From contig NZ_CP120863.1 of the NCBI RefSeq assembly GCF_026191725.2, positions 3,204,001 to 3,268,000 on the forward strand: 64,000 nt of DNA, in the 5' to 3' direction. The notes under the pieces are model-generated. The model was not told where the DNA came from, made no database searches, and was given only the letters and a program-made list of their open reading frames with translations. This DNA is from Roseibium porphyridii (lineage in GTDB: Bacteria > Pseudomonadota > Alphaproteobacteria > Rhizobiales > Stappiaceae). The position numbers were made by a program, and so were the translations under genes. Each line of letters starts with the position of its first letter. The first letter of the stretch is position 1. This document shows, piece after piece, positions 35,322 to 43,443 of this stretch.

Positions 35322-36161
35322 TCAGGCCTCCTCGAGTAAGGATGCCGGCAGATCAAAGAGGTATTCTTGTCCGGACATACAACGTTTTTCGTAGCTCAAC
35401 AGCTGACTGACGTCACAGGGGCCGCCTACGACCGTGCAAATGTCTACTTCGGAAAAAGCGTTGTGCAATGGCCGGGCAAAACCGCTGACCGAACGGGGCT
35501 TGAGATAGGAAATCAGGCGCGCTGATTTGTGCCGTTTGATTATATGGTTGCGAACAATCGAGCTGTTGAAAGAACTCGGCATGATCAGAAGACTGTGGTC
35601 TGTATCCCGATAGACTTCATAACTCGGGAAACGGGCACTGAACTCATCCAAAATGACCGTGAGCTCATTGTGTTCATTCTCCCATTTCTTGTAGTCCTCG
35701 ATTTGTTTTGCGGTGCTGTTGGTGCCGGCAAGGCAAATGCGGAGTGATGCCGGACCACATTCGATTGTTGGCGTTCGCTTGGCTGGATAAGAGCTTTGCT
35801 GCACAACCTTCGCGACGAATTCGAAAAGATCGTCGGAAAAGTCGTGCTCATGCCTGATCATGATCTCGTTCTGAGACCAGAGTTCAGAGCCGGAGTTTGC
35901 AAAAACTCCGGTCAATGATCTGATGAGCCTTTCAGATAGGCGCAACAGGACATCGTTGTAGCTTGACCGGCTCAGCAGATAGCAGGGACGCAGTTTCGCG
36001 AAGTCTTCAAGATAGCTCGCCAAGTCATGTTCCAAATGCGCTTGATCGTTGCGGACCAACACGTCCAAGTCCAAAAGAAAGACATTATTCAGTTGGCTTA
36101 CAGTGCGAGCGATGGGTCCGGATACACGACCGACCGGGGCGAAAGTTGGCTTCGGAAACAT
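35322..36161 (-). CDS. HAD-like protein resembling eukaryotic-type phosphomannomutase, degenerate
   Basis: 279 residues from the ATG at 36161, with AAGGAG 8 bases upstream and a sigma-54 promoter further up; the frame to 36203 would begin upstream of the predicted transcript. The whole length lines up by pattern with PMM (HAD-IIB): VFLLDLDVLV (Asp31 and Asp33 kept, but the usual Gly after them is Val), VFANSGSELW, TIECGPASLRICLAGTNST (PMM has RNGMLNVSPIGR), SYEVYRDTDHS (PMM has FDVFPDGWDK) and VVGGPCDVSQL (PMM has GGNDHEI). Sugar-phosphate-binding Arg and Gly residues are replaced. It may be an altered phosphatase, a mutase with other specificity, or a non-catalytic regulator. Read with the Nudix gene as one unit. 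Confidence 0.6.
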   Translation of the reverse strand: MFPKPTFAPVGRVSGPIARTVSQLNNVFLLDLDVLVRNDQAHLEHDLASYLEDFAKLRPCYLLSRSSYNDVLLRLSERLIRSLTGVFANSGSELWSQNEIMIRHEHDFSDDLFEFVAKVVQQSSYPAKRTPTIECGPASLRICLAGTNSTAKQIEDYKKWENEHNELTVILDEFSARFPSYEVYRDTDHSLLIMPSSFNSSIVRNHIIKRHKSARLISYLKPRSVSGFARPLHNAFSEVDICTVVGGPCDVSQLLSYEKRCMSGQEYLFDLPASLLEEA

Positions 36162-36198
36162 ATCTGCTTCTCCTTTGAAAAGGGTTTGTTGAAGCAGT

Positions 36199-36214
36199 TG
36201 CAAAGACTTCGCCA
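36199..36214 (-). promoter_or_regulatory. Sigma-54 (-24/-12) promoter of the HAD-Nudix pair
   Basis: Reading the minus strand from 36214: TGGCGAAGTCTTTGCA, with GG and GC at the correct 10-bp spacing and TTGCA matching the -12 element; the -24 element differs at three less conserved positions. Predicted transcription start near 36188, 27 bases before the ATG at 36161. Confidence 0.6.
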
Positions 36215-36503
36215 GTTATTCCCTCAATTGGAAAATATCTAAAATGTGAAATAAAACAGATATTTACGATATAATGCCTTTGAGACGATTGTGACTTTGC
36301 CAGTTTGGTTTTTGCGAAACGACAACTGAGACATCTGAATTTGCAAAACCTGCCAAGCCTGCGATCGCTTGCCATGTTCATTATAAATATACGCCCATAT
36401 GGCTCGGCAAGAACGGGCCCCAAATTTTGGGCAGCCCTAACTCCTGCCTGCAGCTACCTGGCGGATTTTTCAATTTGCGCAAATTTGAATTCGCTTTTTT
36501 TGA
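36215..36503. other. AT-rich divergent control region between the HAD gene and algD
   Basis: 289 bases, clearly more AT-rich than the flanking genes, with no gene. It holds several copies of TTGCRAAA-like sequence: TTTTTGCGAAAC (about 36308), ATTTGCAAAAC (about 36340), and the perfect palindrome AATTTGCGCAAATT (36472-36485). The divergent sigma-54 promoters at either end suggest this is a shared activator-binding region. Confidence 0.5.
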
Positions 36504-36519
36504 TTTTCGGAATTGCAAA
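36504..36519. promoter_or_regulatory. Putative sigma-54 activator site upstream of algD
   Basis: TTTTCGGAATTGCAAA, about 70 bp upstream of the -24 element of the algD promoter. Shares TTTCGGAATTG-AAA with 23281-23296 (reverse strand) and TTTTCGGAATT with 19925-19938 (reverse strand). Confidence 0.5.
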
Positions 36520-36588
36520 CTCTTATCCATTCAGCGTTAGATTAGATAAGTATCTGTAAAATATTATATAATTCAATTTCCTACGTAT

Positions 36589-36604
36589 TGGCACGGTCCT
36601 TGTT
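36589..36604 (+). promoter_or_regulatory. Sigma-54 (-24/-12) promoter of algD
   Basis: TGGCACGGTCCTTGTT differs from TGGCACG-N4-TTGCW at a single position (T for C at -12). GG at 36590-36591. Predicted transcription start near 36615, about 27 bases before the ATG at 36642. Confidence 0.82.
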
Positions 36605-36641
36605 CTCTGTATCCCAGAACGATGTTTCCAGGAGAAAACAG

Positions 36642-38051
36642 ATGAACATGTATATCGGCAACCTCAATACAGCCCAGAAAATCGACAGGCTTCCCTTCAG
36701 CATTGTAGAGCCGAAGGCTTCGATCAGCGTCATTGGTCTTGGCTATGTCGGTGCGGTTTCCCTTGCCTGTCTCTGCTCTCTCGGGCACCGCGTTGTAGGT
36801 GCCGATATTGACCAGAAGAAAGTTGACTCAATTGCCTGGGGCAACAGCCCTATTCATGAGGACCGCCTGTCCGAACTCTTGACCCGTGGCGTTTCCGAAG
36901 ATCTGCTTTCTGCCACCACCAATCTGCAAAGAGCTGTTCGCGAAACGGATGTTACATTCGTCTCCGTTGGCACACCGACCAGCAAGGACGGTGGTTGCGA
37001 TACGCGAGCGATTGAGGCTGTTGCAAAAGGCATTGGTGAGGCACTCGCAGACAAAACCGCGTTTCATGTTGTGGTTCTTCGGTGTTCGGTTCCCCCTGGT
37101 ACGACGCTCGATATTATGAAGCCGATCATAGAACGGCATTCGGGCAAGGTTGCCGGTGTCGATTTTGGAATTGGGTTCAATCCGGAGTTCTTGCGTGAAG
37201 GTACGGCAGTCGCAGACTTTCATGAACCGCCCAAAACTGTGATTGGTGTAACGGATACCAAGACTGCGGAGGTTCTGTCGAAGATCTACGAACCAGTCGA
37301 CAAGTCTCCTATCGTGACGACCGTTGAAGTCGCTGAACTCGTAAAATACGTCGATAACGTCTGGCATGCCGCAAAGGTGTGTTTTGCAAACGAAGTTGGC
37401 CGACTTTGCAAACCCATGGGCATCGACAGTCATGCGGTCATGGACATCTTCGTTCAGGATACGAAGCTCAACCTTTCTCCTTACTACCTGAAGCCGGGAT
37501 TTGCCTTCGGCGGTTCCTGCCTGCCCAAGGAGGTTCGGGCAGTCAGTCACCTTGCCGATAAACTTGGCGTCGATTTGCCGATGATTGATGCATTGATGCC
37601 GTCCAACCAGAAACAGATCGATCAGGCTGTTGGTCTTGTAGAAAGAAGCGGTGCGAAAAAGGTCGCGATCCTGGGCGTCGCCTTCAAGCCCGGCACTGAC
37701 GACCTAAGGGAAAGTCCGACACTCGAGGTCATTGCAGAACTCAAGAATAGAGGTGTCGAAGTTACGGCTTTTGATCCCGCTATACAGCCGGGACCGCACA
37801 TCAAACAACAATTTGACTACATGCAATACGCAGCCCCTCACCTTAAGGATGTCGTTGAAGACCTGCCGGAGTTTTTGAAGGAGGCTGCCGCAGAAGCAGT
37901 CGAAGACGCTGATGCGATTATCGTATCGCAGAAGATCCCAGGTCTTCGGAGTGTGTTGGAGTCCAAAAAAGAAGACGCAGTGATTGTGGACCTCGTCCGT
38001 ATTTCAGCTCCGCTCCCTGCCTCTTCCAATTACACTGGAATTGGTTGGTAG
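36642..38051 (+). CDS. algD: GDP-mannose 6-dehydrogenase
   Basis: 469 residues from the ATG at 36642 (AGGAG 7 bases upstream); the frame begins at 36588 but that lies inside the promoter. N-terminal Rossmann domain (VIGLGYVGAV, about residue 32), then the dehydrogenase core. The active-site segment LNLSPYYLKPGFAFGGSCLP (Cys293) and KYVDNVWHAAKVCFANEVGR match GDP-mannose dehydrogenase (AlgD) and differ from UDP-glucose dehydrogenase, which has GPGFGGSCFPKD. It oxidises GDP-mannose to GDP-mannuronate with two NAD+ and commits mannose to alginate. Monocistronic, behind the best sigma-54 promoter in the locus and followed by a strong hairpin. Confidence 0.9.
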   Translation: MNMYIGNLNTAQKIDRLPFSIVEPKASISVIGLGYVGAVSLACLCSLGHRVVGADIDQKKVDSIAWGNSPIHEDRLSELLTRGVSEDLLSATTNLQRAVRETDVTFVSVGTPTSKDGGCDTRAIEAVAKGIGEALADKTAFHVVVLRCSVPPGTTLDIMKPIIERHSGKVAGVDFGIGFNPEFLREGTAVADFHEPPKTVIGVTDTKTAEVLSKIYEPVDKSPIVTTVEVAELVKYVDNVWHAAKVCFANEVGRLCKPMGIDSHAVMDIFVQDTKLNLSPYYLKPGFAFGGSCLPKEVRAVSHLADKLGVDLPMIDALMPSNQKQIDQAVGLVERSGAKKVAILGVAFKPGTDDLRESPTLEVIAELKNRGVEVTAFDPAIQPGPHIKQQFDYMQYAAPHLKDVVEDLPEFLKEAAAEAVEDADAIIVSQKIPGLRSVLESKKEDAVIVDLVRISAPLPASSNYTGIGW

Positions 38052-38065
38052 GACCGCACACTCCC

Positions 38066-38111
38066 ATCCGCTCCCTTTCGCCCCATCGCCCACCTAAGAA
38101 AGGGAGCGGAT
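38066..38111 (+). terminator. Hairpin after algD
   Basis: A 14-bp perfect stem, ATCCGCTCCCTTTC (38066-38079) with GAAAGGGAGCGGAT (38098-38111), around an 18-base loop, 14 bases after the stop. It is followed by ACTCTTTGCC without a full T-run. Probable terminator, perhaps bidirectional for the minus-strand gene. Confidence 0.65.
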
Positions 38112-38190
38112 ACTCTTTGCCAGGCCAAGTGCCTGGCATTGAAGTTCTAAGCGGATCGATTGATCTGGGGCGCTGTGCAAAGATCGGAAT

Positions 38191-38730
38191 TCACCAATAA
38201 ATCGGTTTTCCCATCGCTGTAACACACCGGGATGATCCCTTGATGGAGGTCAGAGGTGTCGCTGTCAGGGATTGCCCGAGCCATCCGAATGGGTATTGCA
38301 GCTTGAATGGCGCAGCCACGTCTTCCTCGGTGATCGGTTTAAAGCCAACCCGTGAATAAAACTTCGGATCGCCGTAGGTCAAGGCAACTTCGACACCGGC
38401 TTGCGCGAGCGTTTTCAATCCGAAGCTTATGAGGCTTTGACCAATCCCTTCACCTTGGCGTGCTGTCGCAACTGCGACAGGTCCGAGCACGAAGACATCG
38501 CGATCATCCTGATTGAAGACCATCCGGGAGAACATGATGGCTGCGACAACGTTTTCTTTGTCGATAGCATAGAACGTATGAAGATCACCCGAGGCAGTCT
38601 CCCGCAGGAGATCACGCGACAGTTGCCCGATCAGTTTTCCTTCTTCAGCACCTTCTGCTTCTGCAAAAACGTTGCCGAAGAGTTTGCAAATGTCGCTTTC
38701 GCGACCGCTCGCGTTCTCAAAGAACTTCAT
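38191..38730 (-). CDS. GNAT-family N-acetyltransferase
   Basis: 179 residues. Acetyl-CoA-binding core is visible: VFVLGPVAVATARQGEGIGQ, the R/Q-x-x-G-x-G/A loop RQGEGIG near residue 92, then VALTYGDPKFYSRVGFKP, where YSRVGF is the usual C-terminal strand of the fold. This YjhQ/predicted-acetyltransferase type (Acetyltransf_9-like) has no defined substrate. It stands between algD and the 2-hydroxyacid dehydrogenase on the minus strand with no sign of belonging to either unit. Confidence 0.82.
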   Translation of the reverse strand: MKFFENASGRESDICKLFGNVFAEAEGAEEGKLIGQLSRDLLRETASGDLHTFYAIDKENVVAAIMFSRMVFNQDDRDVFVLGPVAVATARQGEGIGQSLISFGLKTLAQAGVEVALTYGDPKFYSRVGFKPITEEDVAAPFKLQYPFGWLGQSLTATPLTSIKGSSRCVTAMGKPIYW

Positions 38731-38937
38731 GGGAACCTATCCGCCCGGGTCATGACAATTAGCTTTGGTCGACCTGCTTCAAATTCAATATCCGTCGCGA
38801 CCACAAGGATTGAGATGTGCCTAAGGTCTTTAGGTGCTGCAATCAAGATCGGATATCTTAAGCCAGGTCGCCCGTAGGTGATCCAAGTCAATGGTTGTGA
38901 ATTGGATCGCGAATCCGGTGAGGTCTTGCTTTCTGCG

Positions 38938-39906
38938 TCAGACCATAACTTCCGGATTGATCATGTGTATGGGCTTGTTATCTGCATAAGCAACGATCTG
39001 ATCGAAGATATCAGAAAACTGAAGATCGAATTCGTCTTCGGTGACGTAGCCAATATGCGGCGTTGCCAAAACATTTGGAGAGGTCAAAAGCGGATTTTTG
39101 ACATCGGACATTGGCTCTGTGTCGAAGACGTCAACTGCCGCAAAGATACGACCTTTTGCTATCTCAGCCTCCAGTTCACCGGGCGCGATCAAGCCTGATC
39201 TGGATGTATTGACCAACAACGAACGTGGCTTCATCGCCGCCAGGTCTTGTTCGGTGATGATCCCACGTGTTTCGGGTTTCAGCCGGACATGCAGGCTTAC
39301 AATATCTGATGTTGCAAAAAAGAGTTCGCGATTTTCTGCGAGTTGTACGCCGTCTGCCCTTGCCCTTTCTCTGCCGGCTTCAGAGGACCACCATTGAATG
39401 TTCATACCTATGGCTTGCGCATATGTGGCAACTGCTTTTGCTATGCGCCCATACCCATAAAGACCAAGCGTGCGATCGCGCAGGGTTCGACCGACACCCA
39501 TTTGCCAGTTTCCTTCGCGTATCGATGCAACCTGTTCCGGAATTTGCCGATAGCTTGAAAGCATCAGTGCGAGTGTCAGCTCCGCCGCGGCATAAGACGG
39601 CGTACCTGAATGCATGTTGGAGCAAAGAAGGACGTTATTTTGTGTGCAGGCTGCAACATCGATATGTGGGTAGACGCTTCGCTGGGAAATCAGCTTCAAG
39701 TTTGGCAGCTTTTTGAGGAGCTCAGCGGTAATTTTTGTTCGCTCTCGAAACAGCACAAGACAGTCTGCCTCTTGAAGACGGTCAGAAAGGGTTGATATGT
39801 CTTCAACATGATCGGTCCAGACCGTGACGTCATGACCTTGAAGCTTGTCAAAGCAGGCCAAGCTGCGCAGCGTGTCAAACCAGTCATCCAGAATATGTAC
39901 TTTCAT
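38938..39906 (-). CDS. D-2-hydroxyacid dehydrogenase
   Basis: 322 residues. NAD-binding motif GLYGYGRIAKAVA near residue 148, and the catalytic set: Arg in NTSRSGLI, Glu in FDTEPM, His in ATPHIGY, in the order expected for this family. Reduces a 2-oxoacid to a D-2-hydroxyacid or the reverse; the substrate is not predictable. Last gene of the minus-strand run from tctC, overlapping the small upstream ORF by 4 bases, so probably part of the polycarboxylate pathway. Confidence 0.87.
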   Translation of the reverse strand: MKVHILDDWFDTLRSLACFDKLQGHDVTVWTDHVEDISTLSDRLQEADCLVLFRERTKITAELLKKLPNLKLISQRSVYPHIDVAACTQNNVLLCSNMHSGTPSYAAAELTLALMLSSYRQIPEQVASIREGNWQMGVGRTLRDRTLGLYGYGRIAKAVATYAQAIGMNIQWWSSEAGRERARADGVQLAENRELFFATSDIVSLHVRLKPETRGIITEQDLAAMKPRSLLVNTSRSGLIAPGELEAEIAKGRIFAAVDVFDTEPMSDVKNPLLTSPNVLATPHIGYVTEDEFDLQFSDIFDQIVAYADNKPIHMINPEVMV

Positions 39907-40178
39907 CGATTTTCTGCGCCGCCTCCTGCAACAAGCGTTCTTGGGGTGGGAACAAACACCTCGGAGTTGATGGCATCGAGTGCCCTTGTCACCTGCGCCC
40001 GTTTGGACAACAGGCCGTTGTATTGGACGTCGCAGCCGGCGACAGGCGTTGGGTAGTTCTTGATTTCATCGGCTATCTGTTGACGAGCGATCAGAAGTGC
40101 AAGGATTGCGGCCTCGATATGTGCATCGTATTCGGTTTTCACGCTTAGCACCCGTTTGTGGAATTCGATGAATGGCAA
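39903..40178 (-). CDS. Small protein of unknown function in the tct operon
   Basis: 91 residues, mostly helical (HIEAAILALLIARQQIADEI), no signal or membrane segment, with conserved-looking polar motifs (CDVQYNGLLSKRAQVTRAL). It starts 5 bases after the PrpF-family gene and overlaps the dehydrogenase by 4 bases, so it is almost certainly translated in the operon. I do not recognise it. A small subunit or accessory protein of a neighbouring enzyme is possible. Confidence 0.6.
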   Translation of the reverse strand: MPFIEFHKRVLSVKTEYDAHIEAAILALLIARQQIADEIKNYPTPVAGCDVQYNGLLSKRAQVTRALDAINSEVFVPTPRTLVAGGGAENR

Positions 40179-40183
40179 TTCCG

Positions 40184-41275
40184 TCAGTTTCGTGACCAGA
40201 CAGTTGCAGGCACAAACACCTCACCAGTCGCGAGTTTGCGGGCGGTTCTGAGCAAACCCGCCGACTTGACGGTGAACTTTCCCTGCTGGATTTCGTAGTC
40301 TATCAGGACTTCCATTTTGCCCATCGGATGCTCAAGCTGCAATGTCGCTGGCGTGGCTGGACGTTTTTCGAGGAGCCCTTCGCCGACTGTGCCGGGAGCC
40401 AACAAACAGGATGCCAGACACTGGGATCCGGTGACAGCCAATGTCGGGTGGCAGTTCCAGGGCATGAAGTAGCGAACAGATGCCGTTCCGCCGTGTTTTG
40501 GTTTCGACAGCAATCCGAATTTCGGCGTTACGGACTTTCGAACATCCCCAAGACCCATGCGCTCGCCAGCAATCAACCTGATGGCTTCCATCTTCTCATA
40601 CAGGCTTCTGTTTTTGTCGATATCTTCCACTCTTTCTTCGCCGGTCAGTCCGAAGTCGTGCGCGAGACCAATCACCATCGGCATGGCAACGTCCATGCAG
40701 GTCACCGGGACATCGTTGATGACCTCCATCGAATGTCCTGTCGGGAACAAGGCCCCGGTCAGGCTTCCTTCCACTTTCATAAATTGAAGCTGGATCGGAG
40801 CTGCGGTCCCTGGAACGCCATCGATCCTGGCATCACCGTCATACTCAACGACACCACCGGGCGTTTGCACGATTTCCGAGACCAGCATTCCGGTATTGAC
40901 GGCCCTGATCTTTACCTCGGTCACGTCACCTGTCGGTATCACAAGACCCATTTCGATTGCCGCAGGGCCAACACCGACCAGAATGTTTCCGCAAGAAGGC
41001 TTGAAGTCGACCAATTCTTCTTCTACCCCAACCTGTGCAAAGAAATAGTCTACATCTGCCCACGCGTCGTCGGATTTCGACAGCATGGCCACCTTGGTCG
41101 TGACAGCCGTTCCACCGCCTATACCGTCAATGTTGAAGGGGTGACCGGACCCAAGAATTGAGGTTAGCACTTTTGACAGGACATCCAGATCCTGCGGCAG
41201 GTCGCTTCGTTTGAGGTAAGGTCCGCGCGAAGAACCGCCGCGCATGAAAATGAAAGGTGTAGATGTCTGGAGCAT
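40184..41275 (-). CDS. PrpF-family isomerase/tautomerase (4-oxalomesaconate tautomerase-like)
   Basis: 363 residues. PrpF fold (two diaminopimelate-epimerase-like halves): FIFMRGGSSRGPYL at the N-terminus, SGHPFNIDGIGGGTAVTTK, KPSCGNILVGVGP with the family Cys near residue 95, and PFPTGHSMEV-like region ALFPTGHSMEVI. Relatives include 2-methylaconitate isomerase PrpF and 4-oxalomesaconate tautomerase GalD; both shift a double bond in a tricarboxylate. With TcuA/TcuB in the locus, an aconitate or oxalomesaconate-type intermediate is likely. It follows the fused permease in the operon. Confidence 0.84.
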   Translation of the reverse strand: MLQTSTPFIFMRGGSSRGPYLKRSDLPQDLDVLSKVLTSILGSGHPFNIDGIGGGTAVTTKVAMLSKSDDAWADVDYFFAQVGVEEELVDFKPSCGNILVGVGPAAIEMGLVIPTGDVTEVKIRAVNTGMLVSEIVQTPGGVVEYDGDARIDGVPGTAAPIQLQFMKVEGSLTGALFPTGHSMEVINDVPVTCMDVAMPMVIGLAHDFGLTGEERVEDIDKNRSLYEKMEAIRLIAGERMGLGDVRKSVTPKFGLLSKPKHGGTASVRYFMPWNCHPTLAVTGSQCLASCLLAPGTVGEGLLEKRPATPATLQLEHPMGKMEVLIDYEIQQGKFTVKSAGLLRTARKLATGEVFVPATVWSRN

Positions 41276-41339
41276 TCGGCCGTCTCCCTGATCAGCTCAA
41301 CTGCGTTGGTCGGTAGCGGTGGAATTCGACTGGTCGTCT

Positions 41340-43367
41340 TCACGTCAGTGGCCAAGGAAGTTTTGCGAAGGACTGCAAAAGGCCTGGTGGGAAATCGCGG
41401 TTCAAAAGCCAGGCCATGCCGCACATGAAGGCTATGCCGCTAGCGCCGTAGATCGCGGCGTAAGCAAAGCTGCGTCCTGCGCGATAGTGGATGAAGGCAA
41501 CCAGGAAAACGGCAAGTGCAAGAATGAAGCCGATGAGCGAGGTCAGGATCAGGAGACCGGCAAACCACGCCAACGTGCTCCAGAGCCCGTGCCGGTTGTC
41601 TTCGGAATTGCCCGCTTCACTGTCGCAAAAGAGCGCGTGTCTTTCACTCACACCACGCATTTGAAACAGCAGTATAAGGCAGCCAACAATTGAGACGAGA
41701 CCGACAAATTGCGGGAAGACCCTGTCGGCCGATGCATAGTCCGGGATTAGCGAAGCATCGGTAAAGGCAAATACGAGATAGCCAAGGATGGCCAAAAGGA
41801 AGACCAGCGGTGCGCGCTTGGTTCCGGTCGCAACATCGCCTTCTGCACGGATATTCTTGGATTGGCGCAATCCGACCACAATAGAAACGATCGTCACCAA
41901 GATGAGAATGATCACGATTGGCGAGAAGATGTATTCCATGCCTTCTGCAAATCCCTTGCGGAACCGCGAACTGGCAATCTGCACTGCCTGGTTGGCGTAG
42001 GTTTCCGCCGGATTGGAAAGCACAAAGCCGATCAGGAACGCCGGCCGTGACCAGTCGAACCGACGCATCAGAATGCCGAGAAGACCTATGGCGAAAAGTG
42101 CGACCAGATCCATCAGGTTTTGACCTGACTGGAAGGCAGCGAATGAAATGATCATGAACAGGAATGGGGCAAGCAAAGCGAACGGAATGGTGGTCAAACG
42201 CGCTATGCCACCGGAGCCTAGTATGCAGATGACCGTACCGACCACGTTCGCCAGAGCCAGAAGCCAGACAATCGCGTATGTCACGTCGAGATTGTTCTTC
42301 AGCATCGAGGGGCCTACCTCGATCTGACCCGACCCGAGCAGGGCTACCGCGCCGATGAAAACCGCCATTGAACCCGACCCGGGTATTCCGAAGAGCAAGG
42401 TCGGCACCAGGCCGCCGCCTTCCTTGGCGTTGTTGGAGCTTTCCGGCCCGATGACCCCGCGCACGTCTCCGTTGCCGAATTTCGATTTGTCTTTCGACGT
42501 CTGGACGGTGTGGCCATAGGCGATCCAATCAACAACCGAACCGCCGAGCCCCGGGATGACGCCAACCGTGACACCGATAAGTGAGCAGCGCACGCTGAGC
42601 CAGATATTGGCAAACCAGTCACGAACGCCGTGCAGCCAGCCGCCCCCGAGCATTGAGCGCTCGGAAATTGCGCGGTCCTGACGAAGAAGGGCAACAATTT
42701 CGGGGATCGCGAAGATGCCGAGACCAACGATGACGAGTTTCAGCCCGTCGGTGAGATATGGCATGTCATATGTGGCCATGCGCAGGGCGCCGGCGCTATC
42801 GCCCTCACCGATCGTGCCGACCATCAAGCCCAGGCCGGCAGCGACGACGCCCTTGATAGCCACCTGCCCGGCCAGAATTCCGACCATCGACAAACCAAAC
42901 AAAGTGATCATCAACAGTTCAGGTGTGCGAAACTCAAGCACGATAGGTCTGGCAACCAGAATGAAAACCGTGAGGAACGCGGCGCCAACCAGACCGCCGA
43001 ACAGGGACGATGCAAAGGCTGCAGATAAGGCGCGTGCTGCTTCGCCCTTTTTCGCAAGCGGAAAGCCGTCAAGGACCGTTGCCTGAGACGCAGAAGATCC
43101 GGGAATTCCCATGAGTACAGAGGCAAACGTATCGGATGTCGGCACAACCGCGACCATGCCAATCATCAACGCAAGGCCAAGAACTGGATCCATACCGAAC
43201 ATGAAGGGAAGCAGCAGCGATAAGCCTGCAATGCCCCCAAGTCCGGGAAAGACACCGATACACAATCCCATCACCACGCCGAGGACGAGGTAACCGAGAA
43301 CTGCTGGCTGAAAGATCATCGCTGAGGCCTGGGCGAGCGCAGGCATAGCGGTACCGAGAATGTCCAC
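41340..43367 (-). CDS. Fused TctA-TctB permease of a tripartite tricarboxylate transporter
   Basis: 675 residues from a GTG at 43367, which gives the usual TctA opening (VDILGTAMPALAQA then LGYLVLGVVMGLCIGVFPGLGG); an ATG at 43346 is possible. The first about 500 residues are TctA with about 12 membrane segments, including VVPTSDTFASVLMGIPGSS and LFGIPGSGSMAVFIGA. The last about 160 residues (APLVFLLAILGYLVFAF onward) match the four-helix TctB small subunit, so the two membrane components are fused. TTT systems take up polycarboxylates using a proton or sodium gradient with the TctC binding protein, which is encoded just upstream. Confidence 0.88.
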   Translation of the reverse strand: MDILGTAMPALAQASAMIFQPAVLGYLVLGVVMGLCIGVFPGLGGIAGLSLLLPFMFGMDPVLGLALMIGMVAVVPTSDTFASVLMGIPGSSASQATVLDGFPLAKKGEAARALSAAFASSLFGGLVGAAFLTVFILVARPIVLEFRTPELLMITLFGLSMVGILAGQVAIKGVVAAGLGLMVGTIGEGDSAGALRMATYDMPYLTDGLKLVIVGLGIFAIPEIVALLRQDRAISERSMLGGGWLHGVRDWFANIWLSVRCSLIGVTVGVIPGLGGSVVDWIAYGHTVQTSKDKSKFGNGDVRGVIGPESSNNAKEGGGLVPTLLFGIPGSGSMAVFIGAVALLGSGQIEVGPSMLKNNLDVTYAIVWLLALANVVGTVICILGSGGIARLTTIPFALLAPFLFMIISFAAFQSGQNLMDLVALFAIGLLGILMRRFDWSRPAFLIGFVLSNPAETYANQAVQIASSRFRKGFAEGMEYIFSPIVIILILVTIVSIVVGLRQSKNIRAEGDVATGTKRAPLVFLLAILGYLVFAFTDASLIPDYASADRVFPQFVGLVSIVGCLILLFQMRGVSERHALFCDSEAGNSEDNRHGLWSTLAWFAGLLILTSLIGFILALAVFLVAFIHYRAGRSFAYAAIYGASGIAFMCGMAWLLNRDFPPGLLQSFAKLPWPLT

Positions 43368-43402
43368 TGGATCGTCTCTGATTTGAAAGAAGTTTTGCAG
43401 TG

Positions 43403-43426
43403 CCCGCCCGGTCAAACCCGGGCGGG
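43403..43426 (-). other. GC-rich stem-loop between tctC and tctAB
   Basis: CCCGCCCGG (43403-43411) pairs with CCGGGCGGG (43418-43426) around a 6-base loop in the 76-bp gap between the binding-protein gene and the permease gene. No T-run follows on the minus strand, so an mRNA-stabilising or attenuating hairpin is more likely than a full terminator. It would allow more binding protein than permease. Confidence 0.6.
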
Positions 43427-43443
43427 TCGAGGGTCCGTTCGGT

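Noticed and set aside
38878..39198. Plus-strand open frame opposite the 2-hydroxyacid dehydrogenase
   Set aside because: Antisense to a clear gene; no recognisable protein features.
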